In this document: piece after piece, positions 10,430 to 18,752 of the stretch | Position numbering within the stretch: position 1 is the first letter of the stretch | Layout of the letters: every line of letters starts with the position of its first letter | Source of the DNA: Paracoccus sp. N5 | GTDB lineage: Bacteria; Pseudomonadota; Alphaproteobacteria; Rhodobacterales; Rhodobacteraceae | NCBI RefSeq assembly: GCF_000371965.1 | Contig: NZ_AQUO01000001.1 | Location: forward strand, 1,992,001 to 2,056,000 | Direction: 5' to 3' | DNA: 64,000 nucleotides | Position numbers and translations under genes: made by a program | Notes under the pieces: generated by a model | Database searches by the model: none | Told to the model about the DNA's origin: nothing | Seen by the model: the letters and a program-made list of their open reading frames with translations, nothing else

Positions 10430-11578
10430 TCACAGGAACAGGAAATCCTGCGCCGTCAGCAGGTGGTGGTCGATGTTCGCCAGCACGATCACCACATTGC
10501 CGAAGCTGATCCGCGCATCCGCGCCCAGGTCGGTGATGCGCAGCTCGGCAAAGCGCTCGGCCCCGGATTCGATGACGATGCGGTCCTGGCCGTCGACGAA
10601 GTCCAGGATGCGGTCGGCGCCGTCGCCGGCGGCGAAGACGAAGCTGTCGGCGCCCGGGCCGCCATGCAGCGTGTCATTGCCCAGACCGCCGCGCAGCCGG
10701 TCGGCGCCGGCCTGGCCGAACAGGCGGTCATGGCCGCCCATGCCGGCGATGCGGTCGTTTCCCGCACTGGCGGTCAGGGTATTGGTCAGCGCGTTGCCGG
10801 TCAGGATGTCGTTGCCGGCGCCGGTCAGCAGGTTCTCGATATTGCGGATGCTGTCGAGGCCGTAGCCCGTCGCCTGCGGCCCGCTCAGCCCCAGGTTCAC
10901 CCGCACCGGCCCGGCGCCGGAAAACCGCAGCGTGTCGACTCCGGCGCCGCCGTCCAGCGTGTCACGGCCCTGGCCGCCCTCCAGCGTATCCGCCCCCGCC
11001 GCGCCGAACAGCAGATTGCTGCCGCCATTGCCGACGATCAGATTGGCCAGGCCATTGCCGGTGCCGTTCGTGTCGCCATTGCCCAGCAGCACCAGGTTTT
11101 CCAGCCTGGCGCCCAGCGTCCAGCTGATCCAGCTTTGCACCTGGTCGGGCGGATTGGGGTCGCCGGGATAGCGGGGCACATAGCTTTCGCGGATCTGGTC
11201 CAGCGCGGAGTCCACCACATAGACATCACCGCCCGTGCCACCCGCCATGGTGTCCCTGCCGCTGCCGCCATCCAGGCGACTGCCCTGGTCGCCGCCGGTC
11301 AGCAGGTCGTTGCCGGCGCCGCCGCGCAGCACGTTCGCGGTGCCCTGCCAGGCGCGCAGCACGTCGTCGCCCAGGCCGCCGTCCAGCATATTGGTCGCGG
11401 CGCCGCCCTCCAGCGTGTCGCGACCGGCACCGCCGTAAAGCGCATTCGGGTTCAGGAAACTGCCGGTCAATATGTCATTGCCGGCCAGGCCGTCGATGAC
11501 GATGGTCTCGCGATAGGGAAAACGGCTGTCGGCCCGCAGCCGGTCGTTACCAGCGGTGCCGTTAATGAAGATCGTCAT
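10430..11578 (-). CDS. RTX calcium-binding repeat protein
   Basis: A 382-residue acidic, glycine/aspartate-rich protein built from RTX nonapeptides of the GGxGxDxLx type (for example GGAGRDTLEG, GGLGDDVLRA, GGLGNDTLHG). These fold into calcium-binding beta rolls outside the cell. There is no Sec signal. Repeat-containing proteins ending in a hydrophobic tail (here AQDFLFL) are normally exported by type I secretion, but no type I secretion genes lie in the window. A non-repeat stretch in the middle (about 120-170, with SWTLGARLENLVLLG) matches the linker often seen between RTX blocks. No enzymatic domain is seen, so it may be a surface or matrix protein. It converges with maeB over only 21 bases. 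Confidence 0.88.
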   Translation of the reverse strand: MTIFINGTAGNDRLRADSRFPYRETIVIDGLAGNDILTGSFLNPNALYGGAGRDTLEGGAATNMLDGGLGDDVLRAWQGTANVLRGGAGNDLLTGGDQGSRLDGGSGRDTMAGGTGGDVYVVDSALDQIRESYVPRYPGDPNPPDQVQSWISWTLGARLENLVLLGNGDTNGTGNGLANLIVGNGGSNLLFGAAGADTLEGGQGRDTLDGGAGVDTLRFSGAGPVRVNLGLSGPQATGYGLDSIRNIENLLTGAGNDILTGNALTNTLTASAGNDRIAGMGGHDRLFGQAGADRLRGGLGNDTLHGGPGADSFVFAAGDGADRILDFVDGQDRIVIESGAERFAELRITDLGADARISFGNVVIVLANIDHHLLTAQDFLFL

Positions 11579-11724
11579 GAAATGCCTGTCGGAATGAATG
11601 TCTCATCCCGAAACTAGCGAAGGCAATTTGCAAAAACGAGCCTGCGATTGCGCCGGCTGTCGGTCATGCGCCGGCAGCAGCGGGCAGGGCGGGCGCCACC
11701 GCAAGGCACGCCCGCCCCCTGGCG

Positions 11725-12327
11725 TCAGAACTTGTAGGACGCCCGGACCTGCACCAGGTCCATGTCCAGGTCATTGCCGTCGACGCCGGCGCTGTCCTGC
11801 AGCACGTCCTTGAAGGCGTTGCGGGTGTATTCCGCGCCGACGGTGAAATGCTCGGCGACCTTGTAGTCGACGCCCAGGCCATAGGTCATGCCGGTGTCCG
11901 AGAATTCGTCGGTGTCGAGCTTGGCGGCGCCCAGCGTGACATAGGGCAGGAACTTGCCGGCATCATAGCCGGCGCGCAGCCGCAGCCGGGTCATGTCGCC
12001 GTCGCTGTAGTTCTCGCCGGGTGAGACCTTGTTGTAGTCCAGCTCGCCGCCCAGGACGAATTTGTTGAAGCCCTTCTGGTAGCCGGCATGCAGACCATAG
12101 GCGTCGAAATCGCCGAAATCCGGCAGCGCGCCGCGGTCGCCCAGATCGCCCGAGCCCTTGCCGTATTGCAGACCGGCATAGAAGCCGTCCCAGTTGCCGA
12201 CCGGGGCCGGCGCGATCGTCTCGACCGGGGCAACCACGGGCTGCTCGACCACCGGGGCGACATAGCCCCCGGCATAGGCCCCGCCAGCGATCAGCGAGAC
12301 AAGGGTTGCGTAACCAATTGCTTTCAT
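11725..12327 (-). CDS. Small outer-membrane beta-barrel protein (copy 1)
   Basis: A 200-residue Omp25/OmpA-like porin-family protein. A signal peptide (MKAIGYATLVSLIAGGAYA) ends near residue 19, followed by a proline/valine-rich linker, then WDGFYAGLQYG, which begins the eight-stranded barrel, and a terminal aromatic residue in VRASYKF as required for BAM insertion. The ATG at 12327 has GGAG eight bases upstream; the open frame extends further but without signal-peptide logic. It is a paralogue of the protein at 41131-41709, sharing GGY-APVVE, FYAGLQYG, FDA-GLHAGY, VLGGELDYN and TYG-G. Function beyond envelope structure is unknown. Confidence 0.88.
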   Translation of the reverse strand: MKAIGYATLVSLIAGGAYAGGYVAPVVEQPVVAPVETIAPAPVGNWDGFYAGLQYGKGSGDLGDRGALPDFGDFDAYGLHAGYQKGFNKFVLGGELDYNKVSPGENYSDGDMTRLRLRAGYDAGKFLPYVTLGAAKLDTDEFSDTGMTYGLGVDYKVAEHFTVGAEYTRNAFKDVLQDSAGVDGNDLDMDLVQVRASYKF

Positions 12328-12592
12328 TGTGAGTTCTCCATTTCTTACGGGCCGGTCTGGCCCAGATCCCTCGGCCCCCATGCCTAGCACCACCCCCGCC
12401 GGATGGAAGCTTTTGCGGCGCCGCAGCACGGACAAGTGTCAGCCGGTGACCGGCGCCCCTTGGGCGGCGGCGGGAAATGCCGCAGGAAGAACGGCTTAGC
12501 CGCTCAAGCAGATTTGAGCGGGCGTGAAGCGGGTAACTTTATTGTTTTCAACACGTTGCTGGGTGTAAACGAATGTTGCTGAACGCCTGGCC
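12328..12592. promoter_or_regulatory. Upstream region of barrel-protein gene
   Basis: About 265 bases between the barrel protein start and the trhO stop, both on the minus strand. The part near 12528-12575 is AT-rich and is the likeliest place for the barrel gene promoter. No strong terminator hairpin and no credible small gene was found. Confidence 0.35.
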
Positions 12593-13483
12593 CTATGGCT
12601 CGCCGAAACATTCGCCACGGGCTGCCTGGCGCTGCCGTTCACGGAATCGGGCGCGGTCGGCCTCGGAATATTCGCTGGCGCAGCGGTGGCAGCTGACGCC
12701 TTCCTCGTATTCCGGGCGGGTGCGGTCCTCGGGCGCCAAGGGCCGGCGGCAGGCGTGGCACAGGCCATGGCGCCCCGGCCGCAAGCCGTGGGTGATGCTG
12801 ACGCGCTTGTCGAAGACGAAGCATTCGCCCTGCCACAGGCTCTCGGCCTCGGGCACCTCCTCGAGGTATTTCAGGATGCCGCCCTTCAGGTGGAACACCT
12901 CGGGCACGCCTTCGCCCAGCAGGAAATTGGTCGATTTCTCGCAGCGGATGCCGCCGGTGCAGAACATGGCGATGCGCTTGCCGGCAAAGCGGTCGCGGTT
13001 CTGGCGCCACCATTCCGGGAAGTCGCGAAAGCTGCGGGTGCCGGGATCGACGGCGCCGGCAAAGCTGCCGATTTCGACCTCGTAATCGTTGCGGGTGTCG
13101 ATCACCGCCACGTCCGGGGCGCTGATCAGCGCGTTCCAGTCCGACGCTGCGACATAGCGCCCGACGGCGGCGGTCGGGTCGACCTCGGGCTGGCCCATGG
13201 TGACGATCTCGCGCTTCAGCCGCACCTTCATGCGGCCAAAGGGCATGGTCTCGGCCGGGCTTTCCTTCCATTCCAGGGCGGCGCAGCCGGGCAGGGCGCG
13301 GATATGGGCCAGCACGGCGTCGATCCCGTCGCGCGTGCCGGCGATGGTGCCGTTGATGCCCTCGGGTGCCAGCAGCAGCGTGCCCTTGACGCCATGCGCG
13401 CAGGCGCATTTCGCCAGCGGCGCCTTCAGCGCGGCCGGATCGGGGAAGCGGGTGAAATGGTAAAGCGCGGCGACGATCAGCAT
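12593..13483 (-). CDS. trhO: tRNA uridine(34) hydroxylase TrhO (rhodanese family)
   Basis: Hydroxylates uridine 34 of certain tRNAs as the first step to 5-methoxy/carboxymethoxyuridine, an oxygen-dependent route. The 296-residue protein has the YceA/TrhO layout: an N-terminal acylphosphatase-like domain (KGTLLLAPEGINGTIAG at about 33-49), a rhodanese domain (VIDTRNDYEVEIGSFAGA) with the catalytic loop CTGGIRC (C175, C181), and a C-terminal cysteine-rich tail (CHACRRP and CHRC) that probably binds zinc. It is divergent from pncA. The assignment rests on strong motif conservation. Confidence 0.95.
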   Translation of the reverse strand: MLIVAALYHFTRFPDPAALKAPLAKCACAHGVKGTLLLAPEGINGTIAGTRDGIDAVLAHIRALPGCAALEWKESPAETMPFGRMKVRLKREIVTMGQPEVDPTAAVGRYVAASDWNALISAPDVAVIDTRNDYEVEIGSFAGAVDPGTRSFRDFPEWWRQNRDRFAGKRIAMFCTGGIRCEKSTNFLLGEGVPEVFHLKGGILKYLEEVPEAESLWQGECFVFDKRVSITHGLRPGRHGLCHACRRPLAPEDRTRPEYEEGVSCHRCASEYSEADRARFRERQRQAARGECFGEP

Positions 13484-13580
13484 GGCCTGGCCTTAGCGCC
13501 GCGTGGGGCCCGGATCAAGCTGCGGCATTGACGCCCCCGGCCCACCCGCCTACGACTTTTGTCAAAGCAGGAGCAAAGCC

Positions 13581-14177
13581 ATGGCCAAGGCCTTGATCGT
13601 CATCGACATGCAGCTGGATTTCTGCCCGGGGGGCCGGCTGGCCGTCGCCGGCGGCGACGAGATCGTGGCAGGGATCAACGACCTGATGGCGGATTACGAT
13701 GCCGTGGTGCTGACCCAGGACTGGCACCCGCATGACCATGCCAGCTTTGCCGACAACCACCCCGGCGCGGCGGCCTTTTCCGTGGTCGAGATGCCCTATG
13801 GCCCGCAGGTGCTGTGGCCGGCGCATTGCGTCATCGGCAGCCCGGGGGCGGGGTTCCATCCGGCGTTGGCCGTCGATTGCGCCGATCTGGTGATCCGCAA
13901 GGGCTTCCGGCCGCAGATCGACAGCTATTCCGCCTTTTACGAGAACGATCACCGCACCGCGACCGGCCTGGCCGGCTATCTGCGCGAGCGCGACCTGACC
14001 GAACTGGCCTTCGTCGGCCTGGCGCATGATTTCTGCGTCGCCTGGTCGGCCATGGACGCGGCGCGGCTGGGTTTTCGCGCCACGGTGATCGAGGACGCCA
14101 CCCGCGCCATCGACCTGGACGGCTCGCGCGAGGCAGCCCGCGAGAGGATGCGCCAGGCGGGAGTGACTTTGGCATGA
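13581..14177 (+). CDS. pncA: Nicotinamidase
   Basis: Hydrolyses nicotinamide to nicotinate and ammonia in NAD salvage. The 198-residue isochorismatase-fold protein shows the catalytic triad D9 (VIDMQLDF), K107 (VIRKGF) and C152 (AHDFCVAW), and metal ligands D47, H49 and H53 in QDWHPHDH. The ATG at 13581 follows a GGAGCAAAG ribosome-binding region. Its stop overlaps the pncB start (ATGA), so the two enzymes of nicotinate salvage are translationally coupled. Confidence 0.96.
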   Translation: MAKALIVIDMQLDFCPGGRLAVAGGDEIVAGINDLMADYDAVVLTQDWHPHDHASFADNHPGAAAFSVVEMPYGPQVLWPAHCVIGSPGAGFHPALAVDCADLVIRKGFRPQIDSYSAFYENDHRTATGLAGYLRERDLTELAFVGLAHDFCVAWSAMDAARLGFRATVIEDATRAIDLDGSREAARERMRQAGVTLA

Positions 14178-15484
14178 TGATACCGACGGTCGACATCGCG
14201 ACCCGCGTCTATAACCACAAGTGGAAGATCGACCCGATCGTGCGCTCGCTGATCGACACCGACTTCTACAAGCTGCTGATGTGCCAGTCGGTTTTCCGAA
14301 ACCGGCCCGACACGCATGTCGCCTTCAGCCTGATCAACCGCACCAGGTCCATCCGCCTGGCCGAGTTGATCGACGAGGGCGAGCTGCGCGAGCAGCTGGA
14401 CCATGTCCGCGGGCTGTCGCTGACGCGCGGCGAAAGCACCTGGCTGCGTGGCAATACCTTCTATGGCAAGCGCCAGATGTTCCGCCCGGACTTCATGGAG
14501 TTCCTCGAGAACCTGCGCCTGCCCGCCTATCAGCTGGAAAAGCGCGACGGCCAGTATGAGCTGACCTTCGAAGGCCGCTGGCCCGAGGTCATGCTGTGGG
14601 AGATCCCGGCGCTGGCCATCATCATGGAGCTGCGTTCGCGCGCGGTGCTGAAGGACATGGGGCGCTTTGAATTGCAGGTGCTCTATGCCCGCGCCATGGC
14701 GCGGCTGTGGGAAAAGATCGAGCAGCTGCGCGAGCTTGGCCCCGAGCTGCGCATCGCCGATTTCGGCACCCGGCGGCGGCACAGCTTCCTGTGGCAGGAC
14801 TGGTGCGTGCAGGCCATGGTCGAGGGGTTGGGCGACGAACGCTTCATCGGCACCTCGAACTGCCTGATCGCCATGCGCCGCGACATCGAGGCCATCGGCA
14901 CCAATGCCCACGAACTGCCCATGGTCTATGCCGCGCTGGCCGATACCGACGAGGCGTTGCGCCAGGCCCCCTATCGCGTCCTCGCCGATTGGCAGGAGGA
15001 ACATGACGGCATGCTGCGCATCATCCTACCCGATACCTATGGCACCAGGGGTTTCCTGGAGCATGCGCCGGACTGGCTGGCGGGCTGGACCGGCATCCGC
15101 GTCGACAGCGGCGACCCGGCCGAGGGGGCCGAGACGGCGATCCGCTGGTGGCAGGACCGGGGCGAGGATCCGCGCGACAAGCTGATCATCTTCTCGGACG
15201 GGCTGGACGTGGACAAGATCCGCGAATTGTTCCGGCGCTTCCGCGGTCGGGTGAAGGTCAGCTTCGGCTGGGGCACCTTGCTGACCAACGATTTCCGTGG
15301 CCTGGTGCCGGGCGACGGGCTGGCGCCGTTTTCGCTGGTCTGCAAGGCGGTGGCGGCGGATGGCCGGCCGACGGTGAAACTGTCGGACAACCCCGAGAAG
15401 GCCACCGGCCCGGCCGAGGAAATCGCCCGCTACAAGCGCGTGTTCGGCGTCGGCCAGCAGCAGCGCCAGGACGTGCTGGTCTGA
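14174..15484 (+). CDS. pncB: Nicotinate phosphoribosyltransferase
   Basis: Joins nicotinate to PRPP to give nicotinate mononucleotide, the step after PncA. The 436-residue length is typical of bacterial PncB. Seen: TDFYKLLMCQSVF near the N-terminus, FGTRRRHSF (substrate-binding and phosphorylation loop), GTSNCLIA, IRVDSGDP, IFSDGLDVDKI and the phosphate loop SFGWGTLLTND. The start ATGATGATA overlaps the pncA stop. NadE, which completes NAD synthesis, lies two genes downstream on the other strand. Confidence 0.96.
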   Translation: MMIPTVDIATRVYNHKWKIDPIVRSLIDTDFYKLLMCQSVFRNRPDTHVAFSLINRTRSIRLAELIDEGELREQLDHVRGLSLTRGESTWLRGNTFYGKRQMFRPDFMEFLENLRLPAYQLEKRDGQYELTFEGRWPEVMLWEIPALAIIMELRSRAVLKDMGRFELQVLYARAMARLWEKIEQLRELGPELRIADFGTRRRHSFLWQDWCVQAMVEGLGDERFIGTSNCLIAMRRDIEAIGTNAHELPMVYAALADTDEALRQAPYRVLADWQEEHDGMLRIILPDTYGTRGFLEHAPDWLAGWTGIRVDSGDPAEGAETAIRWWQDRGEDPRDKLIIFSDGLDVDKIRELFRRFRGRVKVSFGWGTLLTNDFRGLVPGDGLAPFSLVCKAVAADGRPTVKLSDNPEKATGPAEEIARYKRVFGVGQQQRQDVLV

Positions 15485-15506
15485 ACGCGGCGGGCGCGGA
15501 AGGGAA

Positions 15507-15535
15507 AGGCCCCGGCATGTGGTGGCCCGGGGCCT
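15507..15535. terminator. Hairpin between convergent pncB and Hint gene
   Basis: The arms AGGCCCCGG (15507-15515) and CCCGGGGCCT (15526-15535) can form a strong stem in the short gap between convergent pncB and the Hint-domain gene. T-runs on both sides are weak (GTTTC on plus, CTTTCC on minus), so termination is probable but not a textbook rho-independent signal. Confidence 0.5.
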
Positions 15536-15541
15536 GGAGTT

Positions 15542-16675
15542 TCAGCGCGACAGCGCCGCTTGCAGCTCGCGTCCGTTTGCGGAATGGCGCTTCGCGAGTT
15601 GCCGCCCCTCGCGGCCAGAGCCGAGACGGCGCGCAGGTTCATGCGCCCGGCCCTCGGCCAGCAGTTCGGGGAACAGCGCCAGAATTTCGGCCCGCGCCTC
15701 GGGTGACACGGCCTTCAGCGCCTCGGGGCCGGTGAACAGCGACTCGGTCTGCGCGCCTTCCGAGCAGACGATCTCGTGCCGGTCGAACAGCAGGTGGAAA
15801 TAGCTTAGCGCCTCGGCGCTGTCGTCGATCTCGATGCCGTCGATCTCGGTCAGGTGCTTGGCGGCGACCAGAACCTCGGCCTCGCCCAGCACCCGTTCGG
15901 CGATCTTTGAGGTGACCAGGACGCGGTGCTGCTGCGAGACGTAGAGGTCGCGTGTCGGCAGGTCGGCCCCCAACGCGCCTGCGCGGATCCGCACCGGGCG
16001 CATGTTCGGGAACAGCTGCAGCAACTCCGGCGTCACCTGTTTCGAGCCGATCCAGCGCAGCGGCTGCGGCCCGTGGTCGCGGGTCATCACCATGTCGCTG
16101 ACGCGCAGATCCTCGACCGCGACATTGCCGCGCGCGGTCAGGATCAGCGTGCCGTTGCGGAAGCAGACGAATGTCGGGTCGGGCAGCCCATAGCGCGATG
16201 TGTCGAGCCCGTTGAAATTGCTGTTGATGACCCGGGTCAGGGTGATCGACTGGATCGCCTTGCTGGTGACGCCCTGGATTTCGGCCTGCGAGGCGTTGGT
16301 GGGCGGCGGCACCAGCGCCAGCGTGCCGTCGGTCGCCTGCAGGACGCGCAGCGGCACGTTGCTGGCGGTCGTGCCGTCCATATAGGTGACGGTGCCGGAA
16401 TAGATGATGCCCGAGTCGAGATTGTAGCGCACGCCGTCATGCAGCACGTATTCGTTCCGCGGGCTGCCGTGCGGGCCGTCGAAGCCGATCGAATGGTTGC
16501 CGTTGCCGTCGTTCAGCGTCACCGCGGTGATGCTGCGCGCCAGCGGCTCGTCCACGCTGCCGAAGGTGGTTCCGACCAGCTCGCCGGCCCGTTCCGCGCC
16601 CAGATAGCGTTCGTTGCTGTCCAGATCGCGATGCGTGCCCAGGGAAATGACGCGAATCGTCGTCGTCGTCGGCAT
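15542..16675 (-). CDS. Hint-domain (Hedgehog/intein) protein
   Basis: A 377-residue protein with a Hint_2-type autoprocessing domain at about 168-305. The nucleophile-like cysteine C171 is in FVCFRNGTLI, followed by VAVEDLRVSDMVMTRD, and the late block contains SQQHRVLV (H250). These features match the Hint domains common in Rhodobacterales secreted proteins, often near RTX proteins. The N-terminal 165 residues are polar, rich in T, N and G, and not assigned. There is no Sec signal. What is spliced or cleaved is unknown; intein-type splicing is not implied because no C-terminal HN-plus-extein is obvious. It lies between pncB and nadE but is unlikely to act in NAD metabolism. Confidence 0.82.
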   Translation of the reverse strand: MPTTTTIRVISLGTHRDLDSNERYLGAERAGELVGTTFGSVDEPLARSITAVTLNDGNGNHSIGFDGPHGSPRNEYVLHDGVRYNLDSGIIYSGTVTYMDGTTASNVPLRVLQATDGTLALVPPPTNASQAEIQGVTSKAIQSITLTRVINSNFNGLDTSRYGLPDPTFVCFRNGTLILTARGNVAVEDLRVSDMVMTRDHGPQPLRWIGSKQVTPELLQLFPNMRPVRIRAGALGADLPTRDLYVSQQHRVLVTSKIAERVLGEAEVLVAAKHLTEIDGIEIDDSAEALSYFHLLFDRHEIVCSEGAQTESLFTGPEALKAVSPEARAEILALFPELLAEGRAHEPARRLGSGREGRQLAKRHSANGRELQAALSR

Positions 16676-16841
16676 AAGCAGACCCTCATCATCAACAGAC
16701 CCTCCGACGGGGAGGGTCGATACCAGTGAACCATTCGGTCATGCGCGTCCCGGAACATCCGGTCCTGCATCACGTCCTGCCCCAAGGATAGGCAACGCGG
16801 GGCACGGCTGGATAGCTAGGGAATGCGTGCAAGTTTAAACA

Positions 16842-16859
16842 CCTGTCGAAATCGACAGG
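16842..16859. repeat. Short dyad CCTGTCGA / TCGACAGG
   Basis: Perfect eight-base arms with a two-base centre lie about 170 bases upstream of the Hint gene start and downstream of nadE. The locally AT-rich setting (a TTTAAAC-like stretch just before it) suggests an operator or promoter element of the Hint gene, but no regulator is identifiable. Confidence 0.35.
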
Positions 16860-16912
16860 ATTTTAGCTATCGGCAAGATTTTTTATCGCAACATCAGGGC
16901 AGTGCCGGAAAT

Positions 16913-16940
16913 CACGTCATGCCGGCGCCGGCATGACGTG
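16913..16940. repeat. 28-base perfect palindrome downstream of nadE
   Basis: CACGTCATGCCGGC (16913-16926) is followed with no gap by its exact reverse complement (16927-16940). It sits 15 bases after the nadE stop (minus strand). A transcript would form a long stem needing a few unpaired bases at the tip. On the minus strand an AAAAAA run lies further on (about 16880-16885), so a nadE terminator is possible. An operator or protein-binding site is the alternative. Confidence 0.5.
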
Positions 16941-16955
16941 GCGTCACCCAAGACC

Positions 16956-18626
16956 CTACAGCCGGTCGCGCCAGCGGTTGACCAGCGGATAGCGCCGGTC
17001 CAGCCAGAAGGCCTTGGTCGAGATTCGCGGGCCGGGCGCCGCTTGGTAGCGCTTCCATTCGCTGCCATAAAGCAGGGTCTCGACCTTCTTCACCGTCTCG
17101 GGGTCGAAGCCCTGCGCGACCAGGTCCTTCAGCGCCAGGTCCTTCTCGACCAGCCCCTCCAGGATCGCGTCCAGCACCTCATAGGGCGGCAGGCTGTCCT
17201 GGTCCTTCTGGTCCGGGCGCAGCTCGGCCGAGGGCGGCTTCGTGATGATCTGCGGCGGAATCACCTCGCCCGCCGGACCTTTCATCCAGTCGCGGTGGTT
17301 GCGGTTGCGCCAGCGGCAGGTCTCGAAGACACGGGTCTTGTAGAGATCCTTGATCGGGTTGTAGCCGCCGGCCATGTCGCCATAGATCGTGGCATAGCCC
17401 ACCGCCACCTCGGACTTGTTGCCGGTGGTCAGCAGCAGCTCGCCGAACTTGTTCGAGATCGCCATCAGCATCACGCCGCGCAACCGGGACTGGATGTTTT
17501 CCTCGGTGGTGTCGGGTTTCGTCCCCTCCATCAGATGCGCCAGCGCCGCGCCGACCGCGTTGCGGGCGCCCTCGATCTGCACCGTATCCAGCCGCGCGCC
17601 CAGCCGGGTCGCGGCATCGGCGGCATCGTCAAGGCTGGCCTGCGAGGTGTATTCGCTGGGCAGCATCACGCAGCGCACGTTCTGCGGCCCGACGGCGTCG
17701 CAGGCGATGGTCGCGACCAGCGCCGAGTCGATGCCGCCCGACATGCCCAGCACCACCTTGCGGAAACCGGACTTGCGCATGTAGTCGCGCAGCCCCTCGG
17801 TCATGGCGCGGTAATCCTGTTCCCATTCGTCGGGCTGGTGCTCCATCGGTCCCGGCACCGCGCGCCAGCCATCGGGCGTGCGGGTGAAGTCGACATGCAC
17901 CAGCCGCTCGTCGAAGGGCGCCAGTTGCACGACCTTGTCGGCGCCGCCGGTCCTGCCCGGGTTCAGCACGAAGCTCGCGCCGTCATAAAGCTGGTCGTCC
18001 TGGCCGCCGACCGAGTTCAGATAGACCAGCGGCAGGTCGGTCTCGACCACGCGGGCGACCATGTGGCCCATGCGCAGGTCCAGCTTGCCCCGGTGATAGG
18101 GGCTGCCGTTCGGCACGATCAGGATCTCGGCCCCGGTCTCGGCCAGGGTCTCGGACACTTCGGGCCACCAGGCGTCCTCGCAGATCGGGCTGCCGATGCG
18201 GACGCCGCCCACGCTGTAGGGGCCCGAGATCGGCCCGACGTTGAACAGCCGCCATTCGTCGAACAGCTGCTTGTGCGGCAGTTCGTGCTTCAGCACGCGG
18301 GCGGCGACCCGGCCGCCCTGCAAGACCCAATAGGCGTTATAGAGCCGGTCTCCCTCGGCATAGGGGCCGCCGATGCCGATGGTGGGGCCCTCGGCGCAGT
18401 CGCGGGCCAGCGCCTCGATCTCGGCCATGGCGTGCTGGGTGAAGGCGGCTTTCAGCACCAGGTCCTGGGTCTGATAGCCGGTGATGAACATCTCGGGCAG
18501 CACCAGCATGTCGGTCCCGGCCGCGCGCGCCTGCTGCCAGGCGTCGCGGGCCTTGGCGGCATTGCCCGGCAGATCGCCGACGGTGGGGTTCAGCTGTGCA
18601 AGCGTGATGCGGAACGTATCGGTCAT
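16956..18626 (-). CDS. nadE: Glutamine-dependent NAD+ synthase
   Basis: Catalyses the last step of NAD synthesis, amidating deamido-NAD with ammonia from glutamine. The 556-residue protein joins an N-terminal nitrilase-type glutaminase domain (catalytic E45 in LPEMFITGY, K113 in VLKHELPHKQ, C149 in SPICEDAWW) to a C-terminal synthase domain with the ATP pyrophosphatase loop SGGIDS (296-301), TTGNKSEVAVGY and RPDQKDQDSLPPYEVLD. The ATG at 18626 gives the conserved start MTDTFRITLAQLNPTVGD; longer frames run antisense through the MORN gene. It is divergent from the MORN gene and close to pncA-pncB. Confidence 0.97.
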   Translation of the reverse strand: MTDTFRITLAQLNPTVGDLPGNAAKARDAWQQARAAGTDMLVLPEMFITGYQTQDLVLKAAFTQHAMAEIEALARDCAEGPTIGIGGPYAEGDRLYNAYWVLQGGRVAARVLKHELPHKQLFDEWRLFNVGPISGPYSVGGVRIGSPICEDAWWPEVSETLAETGAEILIVPNGSPYHRGKLDLRMGHMVARVVETDLPLVYLNSVGGQDDQLYDGASFVLNPGRTGGADKVVQLAPFDERLVHVDFTRTPDGWRAVPGPMEHQPDEWEQDYRAMTEGLRDYMRKSGFRKVVLGMSGGIDSALVATIACDAVGPQNVRCVMLPSEYTSQASLDDAADAATRLGARLDTVQIEGARNAVGAALAHLMEGTKPDTTEENIQSRLRGVMLMAISNKFGELLLTTGNKSEVAVGYATIYGDMAGGYNPIKDLYKTRVFETCRWRNRNHRDWMKGPAGEVIPPQIITKPPSAELRPDQKDQDSLPPYEVLDAILEGLVEKDLALKDLVAQGFDPETVKKVETLLYGSEWKRYQAAPGPRISTKAFWLDRRYPLVNRWRDRL

Positions 18627-18752
18627 GGCGCGTCCTTCGGCTTTGATCCCTGTGATAGGCGAGGGCGCGGCAAAGGAAAAGTCGGCTTTGCGCCGGCCGG
18701 CCCATGCGGTAAACCCTTGCCGAAAGAACGAACAAGAGGCGGAGGCAGGTCC

